A stretch of DNA of 45,960 bases from Aphanothece hegewaldii CCALA 016. Lineage in GTDB: Bacteria > Cyanobacteriota > Cyanobacteriia > Cyanobacteriales > Microcystaceae. The translations under genes and the position numbers were made by a program. The stretch's first letter is position 1; each line of letters opens with the position of its first letter. This document shows, one piece after another, positions 8,901 to 16,048 of this stretch. The notes beneath the pieces were generated by a model, which did no database searches, was not told where the DNA came from, and saw nothing but the letters and a program-made list of their open reading frames with translations. Location: contig NZ_PXOH01000032.1 of the NCBI RefSeq assembly GCF_003007785.1, positions 1 to 45,960 of the forward strand, in the 5' to 3' direction.

Positions 8901-9617
8901 GATACTACTCGGTTCTTTTTGTAAAGCGACTGTCGACCCTCCACCTAGTTGTACTCTGTTGGTTACGGGTGTTACTATTTCGCTTAATCCAGTTTGTATA
9001 AGTTGGACGATATCACGGTTACGGGTTTTGAGTTGTACTCCTGCTACAAGATCGGCTAACCAGCGTCCAAAATTAGCGATCGGTTGTCCGATTGTTTGTT
9101 GTAAAATCTGTAGAACAATCCAGCCAAAGGCTACATAACCAAACGCTATACCAGATGGAACCTGCGCGATCGCCGCAAAACCGACGACCATCGCTAATAA
9201 ATGCCAAACAGAAAGAATCGAAATAATTGGAACGCCTAAGTAAGGTATAGCTCCCAGAAAACCTAGCAACAACGGCGCATAGCTTAAACCTAATACTTTT
9301 ACTAAACTGCTAAAAGATAAATGTACTGACCCCGGAACTAAACAAATTAACCAAGTACTAAAAACTAGAAATAAAAAACCGAATGTATATAAAACTGCAT
9401 TGATCAGTAAGCTGAAAATAAAGCGAATCGGTGTGACGCGGTTAACGAAAAGTATAATAATTTGACCAAAGCCAACCGATAAACCTGACAAAAGTGCTAT
9501 GGGTGTAGCATATAATAAGCCATTTGTCAAGCTATTAATCTCTTGGAAATCTTGAAACTGTAAGCTTAATGCGCCTTGTGTGAGTGTCCACAGTTCATAT
9601 AGGTCTAGCATAGGCAT
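5991..9617 (-). CDS. Large membrane protein with alpha/beta-hydrolase-like domain
   Basis: From ATG at 9617 the protein has 1208 residues. An ATG is preferred over the upstream TTG at 9698, which would add 27 residues. The N-terminal ~190 residues are several hydrophobic spans, followed by a second pair of spans around residues 235-300. A soluble part then holds the motif LIGYSGGGQMSAASAPFL (GxSxG nucleophile elbow) after YLDGIGQSS, typical of an alpha/beta hydrolase. The C-terminal ~500 residues are not recognised. The palindromic repeat at 7343-7370 is translated in frame inside this part as VETRHGASL. A cell-envelope esterase, lipase or acyltransferase role is inference only. The neighbouring secreted DUF3011 gene starts 10 bp beyond its stop, so the two may be co-transcribed. 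Confidence 0.8.
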   Translation of the reverse strand: MPMLDLYELWTLTQGALSLQFQDFQEINSLTNGLLYATPIALLSGLSVGFGQIIILFVNRVTPIRFIFSLLINAVLYTFGFLFLVFSTWLICLVPGSVHLSFSSLVKVLGLSYAPLLLGFLGAIPYLGVPIISILSVWHLLAMVVGFAAIAQVPSGIAFGYVAFGWIVLQILQQTIGQPIANFGRWLADLVAGVQLKTRNRDIVQLIQTGLSEIVTPVTNRVQLGGGSTVALQKEPSSISKTIEVILFSVGMIILGLLIAVLLQPLRSDLFGWYKNAPNIFQWSFDLLWIGFIAIAVAGLLAPLETLGWWAGWYSDEVDPTVNIGQLAEPISENENISRYLIYLDGIGQSSSQYLPDVEDFLDALAPALPNDIALIRGLMTYSVMNNPLDDENRPLAFLWRTADRLRLANPASLLGLMVNIRNVLIVAVSADQRYGPIYNQGIAQIMYNSLISNGYKPNSNIPITLIGYSGGGQMSAASAPFLRRATGAPIDVISLGGVISGNCNILKLEHLYHLKGEQDSVERLGPIMFPGRWKIFSLSYWNRAKRRGKISIISLGPVGHQVPGGLLDPNARFADGRSHLQQTIDYILKILRGQLLITPTTQIHKQLSNYALYKQADINCPSYYPLTQTVDLSLYQPIGEWMGRLILPELSERSQVRGVLFKVHHTPREFEHLIGQIVNLRWGNDPYIKYMRRALLRDVHFSADAEYTSKYGGLVHPDRLNHWRQVDPLESLAGSRPVDDVIVMLCGKVETRHGASLQSEKTKRYNLYIHEQPVQISGRYYALVKFITPITGTDRFKVIHFNPNSKNFDGVTEVVRMPPVIADQNGCYPSTVNKIEQSLLNDTGWYIYGAKDQEGRFVVQSLAPRSLLRLVPDRVLFGTRASYQYIRQETWADIKEQKGKISSVLLCGGKHIEETGEIQQAISTWNEGDQGLVLHVYGGIGGKKKEPAAATPIFFGHFAYGVATVIREPIAGELVFDIRYYQVYTHNTDGLIAGTLHWSRYMGDRQFGWAGVRPVCDLIIKHTPVTKEFDFDFDGIKESALSMMELHLQAMTARYRIGDGTGGTYVGPANNCSQDSNQALFASIRHIQQMINSNHSFENWLSRNPIQAGRYQQLVQLGQSLQKELQPFGAPRSDWENNEYNLGSTLEDAPLRNLWTGISSWKTLLPRFASDRIVQVFLKQGASVWVLRTNQIGGDDPDIEPISPFTL
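7343..7370. repeat. 28-bp dispersed palindromic repeat inside a coding region (copy 1)
   Basis: A near-perfect palindrome with half-site GTAAAGACGCGCCA and centre CATG; there is one mismatch between the arms. It matches the copy at 21277-21304 at all but one position. It is read in frame on the minus strand, adding the nonapeptide VETRHGASL to the 1208-residue protein. The same nonapeptide occurs in the CHAT-CHASE2 protein. Confidence 0.9.
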
Positions 9618-9732
9618 AATTGGCTTTAAAAAAAGCAAACAATAACCACAATCACACAAAATTATCAACGATGTGTCTAATTCTGATAAGATCAGCAACA
9701 GTTTAGTTACAAAACTTTAGACTTATTAACTT

Positions 9733-9942
9733 ATGTATTTATTATCTACTACTTCTACGGGTACATTTCCAACTTATTTCGTGGCTGTCTATGTGATTGG
9801 GTTTATTGCTGCTGTTACAATCGGATCGATCGCTTGGTACAATTCTAAACGACCTGCAGGATGGGAAAATACCGATCGTCCTGATTTTGTACCAAAACTA
9901 GATGTAGAAGAACAAGCATCCGATCAAAGTAAAAATAATTAA
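9733..9942 (+). CDS. Small single-span membrane protein (Psb35-like candidate)
   Basis: A 69-residue protein with one transmembrane helix (about residues 14-36, AVYVIGFIAAVTIGSIAWY), then a conserved-looking SKRPAGWENTDRPDFVP stretch and a polar tail. The pattern of a helix followed directly by YNSKRPxGWE resembles the small cyanobacterial photosystem II assembly factor Psb35. That assignment is from memory and needs a search. It is divergent from the membrane/hydrolase gene and followed by the porin's terminator on the opposite strand. The ATG at 9733 is the only sensible start. Confidence 0.7.
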   Translation: MYLLSTTSTGTFPTYFVAVYVIGFIAAVTIGSIAWYNSKRPAGWENTDRPDFVPKLDVEEQASDQSKNN

Positions 9943-9998
9943 TGTGAAATCCTCGCTAATCTATTTGATAAGTTTAGAGTTAAGGTTCCCAAAACACT

Positions 9999-10028
9999 AA
10001 AAAAACTCTGCCCTAAAAGACAGAGTTT
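9999..10028 (-). terminator. Rho-independent terminator of the porin gene
   Basis: Inverted repeat AAACTCTG / CAGAGTTT (10003-10010 and 10021-10028) with a 10-nt loop. On the minus strand it is followed by a run of T residues, 30 bp past the porin stop. It could act weakly for the plus-strand small gene too, but lacks a T tract in that direction. Confidence 0.75.
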
Positions 10029-10057
10029 GACTGGAGATAAGTTATATAGACACGATC

Positions 10058-11830
10058 TTAGAAGGTAAATGTACCGCGAAGTGTACCAATAAATACGTCT
10101 TCGTTATCTCCTTGAAGACGCGCTTGGGAAGGATTTTTAATCCAGATGACACCAGGAGTGAAAGAAATATTATCGGTGACTTGGTATTTGTAGAAGACTT
10201 CGACGTGAAGCGGTGCATTGTACCGTCTTTGATCGGCGGCTCCATCAGCCGGGTTTATATTTGCATTTAAACCAGCTACATAGGGAGGTACACCAGCAAA
10301 GATACCTAAAACGTTTCCAGACTTAAATAAGTCAGGGAAGGAAACACCACCACCATAACTCCAAACTTCGGCATTACCTCGGCCTAAAAGTGTGACATCA
10401 GAATACATCCCGAAAGCACTGACACTCAACCAGTCAGTTAATCGGAGTGCGCCTTGTAGACCATAGCTATTCGTGACTTTTTGACGGAAATCAACAGACC
10501 AGCCACTGTTAGTTAAGAAAGATTCGGAGAAGTTAGCCAGTTCTGTACCAACTGTATTGGTAAAGATCGCACTATCCGCACTGTGGTAACCGTGAACATA
10601 GGTTGCACCGATCGCTAATTTGTCAAACAAGTTAAAGTTTAACTGACCATAAGCGGCATAGTCACCATTAAATAAACCAGCACCTTCACGGGGATCATTA
10701 GCAAAAGGAGCTAAATAACCAACCGTTATTGCTGCATTTGGTCCGAGAATTCCGCCACCGATGGGAAGGCTGATACCACCACCAGAACCGCCACCAATTC
10801 TGAAGATTGGGTTTTCTGAAGCAAAAGTCGATAGCGCACCATTACCGCCGTCGTAGTCTTCAAAGAAGGGGTTTGTCGTCGGTAAGAAGTCGCTAGGAAT
10901 ACCACCCCAAGCCGAAACGTATAAGCTGACGGGGCCAACTGGAGTATAGTAAGCTAACCAGTCGATTAAGGCATCGTTATCGGTACTCGGTGCTAGGTTA
11001 AACGTTTGTTTTAAAGTAGGACTAGCAACATTATCTAAAGGAGTTGTGCCAATATTACCGTTGGGGTAAAATCTGACGGTTTCAAAATCTAACTCAAACG
11101 GATTACCAGAACCTGCGGCAATCCGAGTGACTAAACGATCTTTACCGGTGAAACTTGTATTAAAAGATAAACGTACCCGACTTTGGAAAGCGGTTTGTAC
11201 TGATTCATCTGTATCACCAAAAACATCGGTAACAGCGAAGATGACTTCACCCGCTAATTTAGTCGTTGTTGAAAACTGATGATCTTCTAAGAAGGAGACT
11301 CTTGATTCTAAATTATCAACTCTTGCACCCAAAGCGGCGAGTTCAGCTTGGAACTCTTCCATTAATCTTTTGAGTTTGTCGATATCTTCACGGGCTACGC
11401 TAACGCCATCTTGGATAAGACGTTCCATCGTGTTCATACAAGCGTTTAAACCGGCGGCAAATTCCCAACGGGATAGCGCACGGTTGCCGCGAAAGGTTCG
11501 ATCGGGATAACCTACAATACAACCATAGCGTTCTACTAAGCTTCTGAGTGCTTCAAAAGCCCAAGCCGTAGGTTCTACGTCTCGTAATTGGTTAACACTT
11601 GTTACCTGATCTTGTGTGGCTAGAGAGCCTTCTGCACCGTAATCTTCGAGTTGATTAACGACTGGGTTCGATGTTGGTTGAACCTGATTCGTATTCTCAG
11701 TTGTAAAACCCGTTTGACTATCTTCAATCGTGGTCAGCGCCTCATTAGCTTGAGCCGGAGACGAAACTGCTAACGCAATTCCTAAAAGCGCTGGGCTGAT
11801 TAGTAATGATTTCCAAGTCAGCTTAGACAT
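10058..11830 (-). CDS. Iron-uptake-type porin (SLH domain plus OprB-like beta barrel)
   Basis: A 590-residue outer-membrane protein. A signal peptide (LLISPALLGIALAVSSPAQA, cleavage before residue 29) precedes an SLH domain at about residues 84-140 (WAFEALRSLVERYGCIVGYP ... ALSRWEFAAGLNACM), which anchors such porins to peptidoglycan. A short coiled coil follows at 140-175 (LKRLMEEFQAELAALGARVDNL), then an OprB/SomA-type barrel ending in a C-terminal Phe (GTFTF). Cyanobacteria use this family for passage of ions and small solutes, and members are linked to inorganic iron uptake. A good minus-strand promoter lies at 11905-11933 and a terminator at 9999-10028, so it is probably monocistronic. 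Confidence 0.93.
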   Translation of the reverse strand: MSKLTWKSLLISPALLGIALAVSSPAQANEALTTIEDSQTGFTTENTNQVQPTSNPVVNQLEDYGAEGSLATQDQVTSVNQLRDVEPTAWAFEALRSLVERYGCIVGYPDRTFRGNRALSRWEFAAGLNACMNTMERLIQDGVSVAREDIDKLKRLMEEFQAELAALGARVDNLESRVSFLEDHQFSTTTKLAGEVIFAVTDVFGDTDESVQTAFQSRVRLSFNTSFTGKDRLVTRIAAGSGNPFELDFETVRFYPNGNIGTTPLDNVASPTLKQTFNLAPSTDNDALIDWLAYYTPVGPVSLYVSAWGGIPSDFLPTTNPFFEDYDGGNGALSTFASENPIFRIGGGSGGGISLPIGGGILGPNAAITVGYLAPFANDPREGAGLFNGDYAAYGQLNFNLFDKLAIGATYVHGYHSADSAIFTNTVGTELANFSESFLTNSGWSVDFRQKVTNSYGLQGALRLTDWLSVSAFGMYSDVTLLGRGNAEVWSYGGGVSFPDLFKSGNVLGIFAGVPPYVAGLNANINPADGAADQRRYNAPLHVEVFYKYQVTDNISFTPGVIWIKNPSQARLQGDNEDVFIGTLRGTFTF

Positions 11831-11904
11831 TTTAAATTTTCCTCACACCATACACCATTATGGAAGTTACTTCACGTTCAACGTTTATAACCTCATTGTT
11901 CATT

Positions 11905-11933
11905 GTATTATATATAAATTAATTGGGCGTAAA
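11905..11933 (-). promoter_or_regulatory. Candidate porin promoter
   Basis: On the minus strand TTTACG (11928-11933) is followed after 17 nt by TAATAC (11905-11910), or after 15 nt by a perfect TATAAT (11907-11912). It lies about 75-100 nt upstream of the porin ATG, which indicates the porin has its own promoter separate from the structured region further upstream. Confidence 0.55.
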
Positions 11934-12005
11934 AAAATAGACAGTTTAAAAATTTTTCTTATTTCCTTAAAATTCTTGCCCCAAAGACCTATATAAATAG
12001 ACTAT

Positions 12006-12235
12006 CCGCCCTTAATCTTTGAATTACCCGATCATTGATTGGTAATACAAAGAATAAAGGCGGTCTAGCGGGTCTCCTAGTTAATGTCTGACTGCCGGAA
12101 GAATCTCCAGATTGCCAGTCTTAAAGGGTTAAGTCTGAGAGCTAGAGAACAGCCCCGGCACACAGCCGACTTGCATCAACTAGGTGACCCATGCTTTTAC
12201 TACTTTCTATCATGGGCATCACCTCCTTATTCCCT
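12006..12235 (-). ncRNA. Candidate structured RNA / leader between cbiA and the porin gene
   Basis: This region is dense in inverted repeats. A 17-bp helix (12070-12086 with 12174-12190) closes a domain of about 120 nt. Inside are hairpins CTTAA/TTAAG flanked by CAG/CTG, AATCT/AGATT, and CGGC/GCCG. Downstream on the minus strand, 12006-12063 forms a 23-position hairpin with two mismatches. In both long helices the imperfect pair is G-U on the minus strand and would be A-C on the plus strand, which favours minus-strand transcription. A second hairpin (CCCATG/CATGGG, 12188-12216) overlaps the closing helix, so the two are mutually exclusive. I do not recognise the class; 6S RNA or a leader are possibilities I could not confirm. 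Confidence 0.45.
12142..12213 (-). CDS. Mini-ORF (23 aa) with perfect Shine-Dalgarno
   Basis: ATG at 12213 is preceded by AAGGAGGTGAT (12218-12228), an 11-nt match to the complement of the 16S rRNA 3' end, at good spacing (8 nt from GGAGG to ATG). The 23-codon frame (MIESSKSMGHLVDASRLCAG, then AVL) ends at TAG 12142-12144, inside the structured region. Its start codon lies within the CCCATG/CATGGG hairpin. It could be a leader peptide or a small protein; no family is recognised. Confidence 0.4.
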   Translation of the reverse strand: MIESSKSMGHLVDASRLCAGAVL

Positions 12236-12269
12236 AAATGGCTTTTACTAAAATCTAACTATTTACAGC

Positions 12270-13649
12270 TTAACTAACTCGAAGAGAAAATGCAAGGCAA
12301 GAATTGAGAAATCTTTGGGCAACCGCAGGATATCCCCCAAAATGTACGTGTAAGTAAGACGCATGGAGATTAGCCACCGTCCATCCTTCTGCTATTTGTG
12401 GCGCATTTTTGGACAAACCTTCCAGCAAAAACAGGGGATACATTGGAAGTGGCGTAATTTGGGAACGGTGAAACTCATGTCCCCAAATACTAGATCCTGC
12501 TACGATCGTTGAACTGTCTTGTTGTGCGGTTCCTTTTCGATACCCTAAAGTTAAACTTTTTCCCATCTGTGTCAATGCGGGCAATACGCCAACCATCGGC
12601 CAAATTTTCTGTTCAAAATCAATTAGATGCTCACACAAATACATTAAACCGCCACATTCGGCATAAGTGGGCATTCCAGAAGCGATCGCTTTTTTCACCG
12701 CTTCTCTAACGGTTTGATTTTCGGCTAATCTTTGAGCAAACATTTCTGGAAAACCGCCGCCAAAATATAAGCCTTTTAATCCTAATGGTAAACTCGGCTC
12801 CTCTATGGGACTCCAAAAAACAAGCTCGGCTCCTAATTTTTCTAATGTATCTAAATTATCTTGATAGTAAAAACTAAATGCTTTATCCTGCGCCACTCCA
12901 ATTTTAACGGAATTCACTTTAGCGGTTTCTAGAATCAAGTTGGGTGAGGGAGGGATAAAACCTCGCTTAACCGTTAATAATGGTAAAAGAGTTTCCCATT
13001 TTAAACTTATTTGCGCTTTTGTGGCTAATTGTTCAAATAATGGGTTTAAATCGGGGATTTCTTGAGTTGGGACTAATCCTAAATGTCGATCGCGTAGGGT
13101 AATTAAATCATGACGACGAAAAACCCCAAAAATCGGCATATTTACCTTCAATAAAGCTTCTTCTAACAGTTCTAAATGTCGATCGCTTCCGACTTTATTT
13201 AAGATTACACCTGCTAATTTTACTCTGGGATCAAAACAACGATAACCCCTCGCTATCGCTGCGACAGAGCCTGAAAGACGACTACAATCAATCACTAAGA
13301 TAACGCTCAGATCAAGAATTCTAGCAATATGGGCTGTACTTGCATAGTCCCTATTTTGCTCTAGTTTTACTCCATCAAATAATCCCATTACCCCTTCGAT
13401 TAGTGCATATTTTGTATTTTGTGAATAATAATTGAAACAAAATTTAACATAATCTTCTGAAGTTAAAATTGGATCTAGATTACGACAGGGACGCTTAGTA
13501 ATCGCTGTATGAAACATGGGATCGATATAATCTGGCCCAACTTTAAAAGATTGAACTTGCTCACCTTGTAGGATTAAAAAAGATAAAATCGCTAAAGTTA
13601 TTGTCGTTTTACCTACGCCACTTCTTTCGCCTGCAATAATAATCGACAT
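12270..13649 (-). CDS. cbiA: Cobyrinate a,c-diamide synthase
   Basis: A 459-residue enzyme that uses ATP and glutamine to amidate carboxylates a and c of cobyrinic acid in cobalamin or pseudocobalamin synthesis. The N-terminus is a BioD-like ATPase domain with a P-loop variant GERSGVGKTT near residue 7, FKVGPDYIDPMFH near 36 and EGVMGLFDG near 85. The C-terminal glutamine amidotransferase domain has YAECGGLMYLCEHL with the nucleophile cysteine (near residue 330) and HEFHRS / HASYLHVHFGG toward the end. Length and domain order match CbiA/CobB. Its start codon overlaps the stop of a small upstream membrane-protein ORF (TAATG), which indicates translational coupling. Confidence 0.95.
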   Translation of the reverse strand: MSIIIAGERSGVGKTTITLAILSFLILQGEQVQSFKVGPDYIDPMFHTAITKRPCRNLDPILTSEDYVKFCFNYYSQNTKYALIEGVMGLFDGVKLEQNRDYASTAHIARILDLSVILVIDCSRLSGSVAAIARGYRCFDPRVKLAGVILNKVGSDRHLELLEEALLKVNMPIFGVFRRHDLITLRDRHLGLVPTQEIPDLNPLFEQLATKAQISLKWETLLPLLTVKRGFIPPSPNLILETAKVNSVKIGVAQDKAFSFYYQDNLDTLEKLGAELVFWSPIEEPSLPLGLKGLYFGGGFPEMFAQRLAENQTVREAVKKAIASGMPTYAECGGLMYLCEHLIDFEQKIWPMVGVLPALTQMGKSLTLGYRKGTAQQDSSTIVAGSSIWGHEFHRSQITPLPMYPLFLLEGLSKNAPQIAEGWTVANLHASYLHVHFGGYPAVAQRFLNSCLAFSLRVS

Positions 13650-13756
13650 TATTTTTTTGGGGGAAATTTAGTACCCATCTCCGTCATAGCCGAAAATATT
13701 AAATATAAAATTAGGACTGCTACACCCAGTAAAAACAAAATTAGGTCATCATTCAT
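13649..13756 (-). CDS. Small single-span membrane protein (35 aa) coupled to cbiA
   Basis: A 35-codon frame from ATG 13756 to TAA 13649-13651: MNDDLILFLLGVAVLILYLI, then FSAMTEMGTKFPPKK. It has one strongly hydrophobic helix (residues 5-22) flanked by an acidic N-terminus and a basic C-terminus, as in real micro-membrane proteins. Its stop overlaps the cbiA start in TAATG, so the two are probably translated together. No family is recognised. No strong Shine-Dalgarno is visible upstream, which lowers confidence. Confidence 0.5.
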   Translation of the reverse strand: MNDDLILFLLGVAVLILYLIFSAMTEMGTKFPPKK

Positions 13757-13823
13757 AAAAAATCTGGATTAAAATAGAAAATATACACAATTATTTCAAT
13801 CAATTAAAGCGAATTGGTTCAGT

Positions 13824-14438
13824 TTATTGACTAAAATGAGAAGTATCACCATTTAATTCCATTTTCCATTTATCGCCTTTGCGGACTATTTTAACAAGAG
13901 CGCAAAAAGAAGTATTAATATTTGGCTCAGTTCCGATTAATTCGACAGTCGTACCTAGGATAGATGCTTTGTGACCTACCAATAAGATATTGTCAGAAAA
14001 ACGAGAAACTAATCGTTTAGCGGTAAGGGCTGTCCGTTGCTGCATGAGCTTTTCACTTTCTGGATATTGAGGAATCACACAAGATGTATAACTCCAATCA
14101 ATGCGGGAATAATTTAGCTCAAGCATTTCGAAGAAGTGTAGTTGTGGTGTATTGCTCATCCACTGAGGGTTTAGCCATTCGCTTAATCCAAATTCTAATT
14201 TAATGGGGAGATCCAAAAGTTCTGCCACTGGATAAGCGGTTTGAATCGTTCTTAAAAAAGGAGAAGAAAAAATGTGACTAATCTTTTCGCCTTGTAGTCT
14301 TAAAGCGAGATCTTGGGCTTGAATTAGTCCATCATCTGAAAGGGGCGGATCATAACGTCTTGGTGCAGTATTAAACCACTCAGGATTAACAAAATCGTAA
14401 CGGTTACCATGTCTTGCCATCCAAATTGTTTGTGACAT
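13824..14438 (-). CDS. Histidine phosphatase family protein (phosphoglycerate-mutase-like)
   Basis: From ATG 14438 the protein has 204 residues and starts MSQTIWMARHGNRYDFVN. An upstream GTG at 14477 would add 13 residues before the core and is less likely. The catalytic RHG is at residues 9-11. Other family features are LSDDGLIQAQDLALRL, FSSPFLRTIQTA (second active-site Arg region), a Glu in GLSEWL, and the second catalytic histidine in LLVGHKASI. Members dephosphorylate sugar phosphates, nucleotides or proteins; the substrate is not predictable. The gene is followed by the 35-aa ORF and cbiA after 67 bp. Cobalamin pathways include a histidine phosphatase (CobC/CbiP-type alpha-ribazole phosphatase), but the sequence here is not clearly that enzyme. 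Confidence 0.9.
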   Translation of the reverse strand: MSQTIWMARHGNRYDFVNPEWFNTAPRRYDPPLSDDGLIQAQDLALRLQGEKISHIFSSPFLRTIQTAYPVAELLDLPIKLEFGLSEWLNPQWMSNTPQLHFFEMLELNYSRIDWSYTSCVIPQYPESEKLMQQRTALTAKRLVSRFSDNILLVGHKASILGTTVELIGTEPNINTSFCALVKIVRKGDKWKMELNGDTSHFSQ

Positions 14439-14645
14439 TTTTAAAATGATTGAAACGAGTTTTGTGATCTTTGTCACTAAATTTTACCCAAAAAAATTGT
14501 CCTTTTTTTCGTCAAACGATTTTAATTTTCTGTTGTCTAGGATGCACTAATTTTAACCGAATCCGATTAATCTATGAGTACAGTTTTGATACTCATTCCC
14601 CGATTATCCCTTTTCTCAGAATATAGGAAGATTAATTAAAAAAGC

Positions 14646-14674
14646 TTTACAATACTTTACAGTATGTGTATAAT
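14646..14674 (+). promoter_or_regulatory. Near-consensus promoter upstream of the group 2 sigma factor
   Basis: TTTACA (14646-14651) is followed after exactly 17 nt by a perfect TATAAT (14669-14674). Transcription would start near 14681, giving a leader of about 270 nt before the sigma gene. The leader holds a tandem 11-bp repeat AAGGAGACAAC (14706-14727) and a short hydrophobic ORF (14780-14857). This explains most of the 14439-14950 gap. Confidence 0.65.
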
Positions 14675-14705
14675 TATTAAGGATAAGTAAACAATTATTT
14701 TCGCC

Positions 14706-14727
14706 AAGGAGACAACAAGGAGACAAC
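14706..14727 (+). repeat. Tandem 11-bp repeat containing Shine-Dalgarno cores
   Basis: AAGGAGACAAC occurs twice back to back. Each unit contains AAGGAG, a ribosome-binding core, but no start codon follows at useful spacing. It lies in the leader of the sigma factor transcript and may bind ribosomes or a regulator. Confidence 0.6.
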
Positions 14728-14779
14728 AAGTACTAGCCATATAAACCGAAAAATGCTTATTTTTTAGGAGGCTACCCAG

Positions 14780-14857
14780 TTGAAGAAATTTTATCTACTT
14801 AGCTTACTTGTCTGTATCTTACTATCGATCTTTATATTAGAGTTAACAAATCTATAA
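14780..14857 (+). CDS. Possible 25-aa hydrophobic leader peptide
   Basis: TTG start at 14780, preceded by TTAGGAGGC with 8 nt spacing, an excellent Shine-Dalgarno. It encodes MKKFYLLSLLVCILLSIFIL, then ELTNL: a basic start followed by a continuous hydrophobic helix. It lies in the leader of the group 2 sigma factor. It may be a small membrane protein or a regulatory leader peptide. The Shine-Dalgarno is the main support; the non-ATG start and tiny size are reasons for caution. Confidence 0.45.
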   Translation: MKKFYLLSLLVCILLSIFILELTNL

Positions 14858-14950
14858 ATAACTCTCATAACTTATTCTCGATAACCAAGCACTCACATCA
14901 ATAGCCTTAGCCTTGTTTTCCCAACTATTAATTAGAGCGATGCACTCGTC

Positions 14951-15907
14951 ATGAAAACTCCAAAAAATCCCACTGATCCAGTCCGCGCCTATCTCAGAGA
15001 AATTGGTCGAGTTCCACTCCTCACCCATGAAGAGGAAATCGTCCTAGCCAAGCAGGTACAAAGACTCATGGATTTAGAAAGAATTAAAGAGTCATTAGCG
15101 AACAAACTAGGCTACGAACCCACACCCAGCGAGTGGGCGCAGGTGGCGAAAATTTCCGAAGAACAGCTAAACCGCGAAATTGGTGCAGGAGATTATGCTA
15201 AACGTAAGATGGTTGAAGCGAATCTGCGTCTAGTTGTTTCCGTCGCTAAGAAATATCTTAAACGAAATCTAGATTTACTAGATCTGATTCAAGAAGGTAC
15301 GATCGGAATGCAGCGCGGTGTCGAAAAATTTGACCCCACCAAAGGATATCGATTTTCAACCTATGCTTATTGGTGGATACGTCAAGCGATCACACGAGCG
15401 ATCGCAGAAAAAAGCCGTACAATTCGCCTACCCATTCACATCACCGAAAAACTCAATAAAATTAAAAAAGCACAACGCTACCTTGCTCAACAAAATGGTC
15501 ATGCAGCAAGTGTTACAGAATTAGCCGAAGAACTGGAACTCACACCCAGACAAGTTAGAGACTACTTAGAAAGAGCGCGACAGCCCCTTTCATTAGACCT
15601 CAGAGTTGGGGATAATCAAGATACAGAATTAGGCGAACTATTAGAAGATACAGGGCCATCTCCAGAGGATTTCGCTACCCATGCGTCTTTACAAATCGAC
15701 CTCGAAAAGCTAATGGAAGATCTCACCCCCCAACAACGGGAAGTTTTAGCCTTACGTTTTGGACTTTGGGACGGTCAACCGCTTACTTTAGCTAAAATCG
15801 GTCATCGTCTTAATATTAGCCGAGAACGGGTCAGACAAATTGAACGGGAAGCCCTAGCCAAACTGAGAAAACGTAAAGCGAATATCAAAGAATATCTCGC
15901 AAGTTAA
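14951..15907 (+). CDS. Group 2 RNA polymerase sigma factor (RpoD-like, SigB/SigD type)
   Basis: A 318-residue sigma-70 protein without the long N-terminal extension of the principal factor. Regions are easily seen: 1.2 (DPVRAYLREIGRVPLLTHEE, from residue 9), 2.1-2.4 (ANLRLVVSVAKKYLKR, LDLIQEGTIGMQRGVEKFDP, FSTYAYWWIRQAITRAI), 3 (EKLNKIKKAQRYLAQ) and 4.2 (LTLAKIGHRLNISRERVRQI). The -10 recognition helix WWIRQAITRAI is intact. Size and the region 1.2 phrase fit the non-essential cyanobacterial factors that respond to light, carbon, nitrogen, heat or high salt. Which orthologue (SigB, C, D or E) needs a tree. It has its own strong promoter at 14646-14674 and a possible hairpin at 15913-15951 after its stop. 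Confidence 0.95.
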   Translation: MKTPKNPTDPVRAYLREIGRVPLLTHEEEIVLAKQVQRLMDLERIKESLANKLGYEPTPSEWAQVAKISEEQLNREIGAGDYAKRKMVEANLRLVVSVAKKYLKRNLDLLDLIQEGTIGMQRGVEKFDPTKGYRFSTYAYWWIRQAITRAIAEKSRTIRLPIHITEKLNKIKKAQRYLAQQNGHAASVTELAEELELTPRQVRDYLERARQPLSLDLRVGDNQDTELGELLEDTGPSPEDFATHASLQIDLEKLMEDLTPQQREVLALRFGLWDGQPLTLAKIGHRLNISRERVRQIEREALAKLRKRKANIKEYLAS

Positions 15908-15912
15908 TCAAA

Positions 15913-15951
15913 AGTCGGGGAACTGAATCTTAAGGTACGGTTCTACCGACT
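15913..15951 (+). terminator. Weak hairpin after the sigma factor gene
   Basis: AGTCGG (15913-15918) and CCGACT (15946-15951) form a 6-bp stem, extendable by a possible AAC/GTT pairing after an internal loop. No T run follows immediately, so it may be a weak terminator or an RNA stabiliser. Confidence 0.3.
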
Positions 15952-16048
15952 CCCAACCCTTTTAAAAAGCTGTTAAATTAAAGGAACAAGAATCGAAATC
16001 AGACTATTAATTTTTTTTCTCACCCAAAAGACCACAGGAGGCCAACAC

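Noticed and set aside
12006..12235. 6S RNA, tmRNA, RNase P RNA or cobalamin riboswitch call for the structured region
   Set aside because: I looked for the diagnostic motifs of each (T-loop, RNase P core, B12 box) and did not find them. 6S RNA is not excluded, but I could not match it from sequence alone.
15681..15694. Half palindrome CATGCGTCTTTAC inside the sigma factor gene
   Set aside because: It falls in the THASLQIDLEKL stretch, which fits the normal sequence of this sigma family, so chance similarity is more likely than an insertion.
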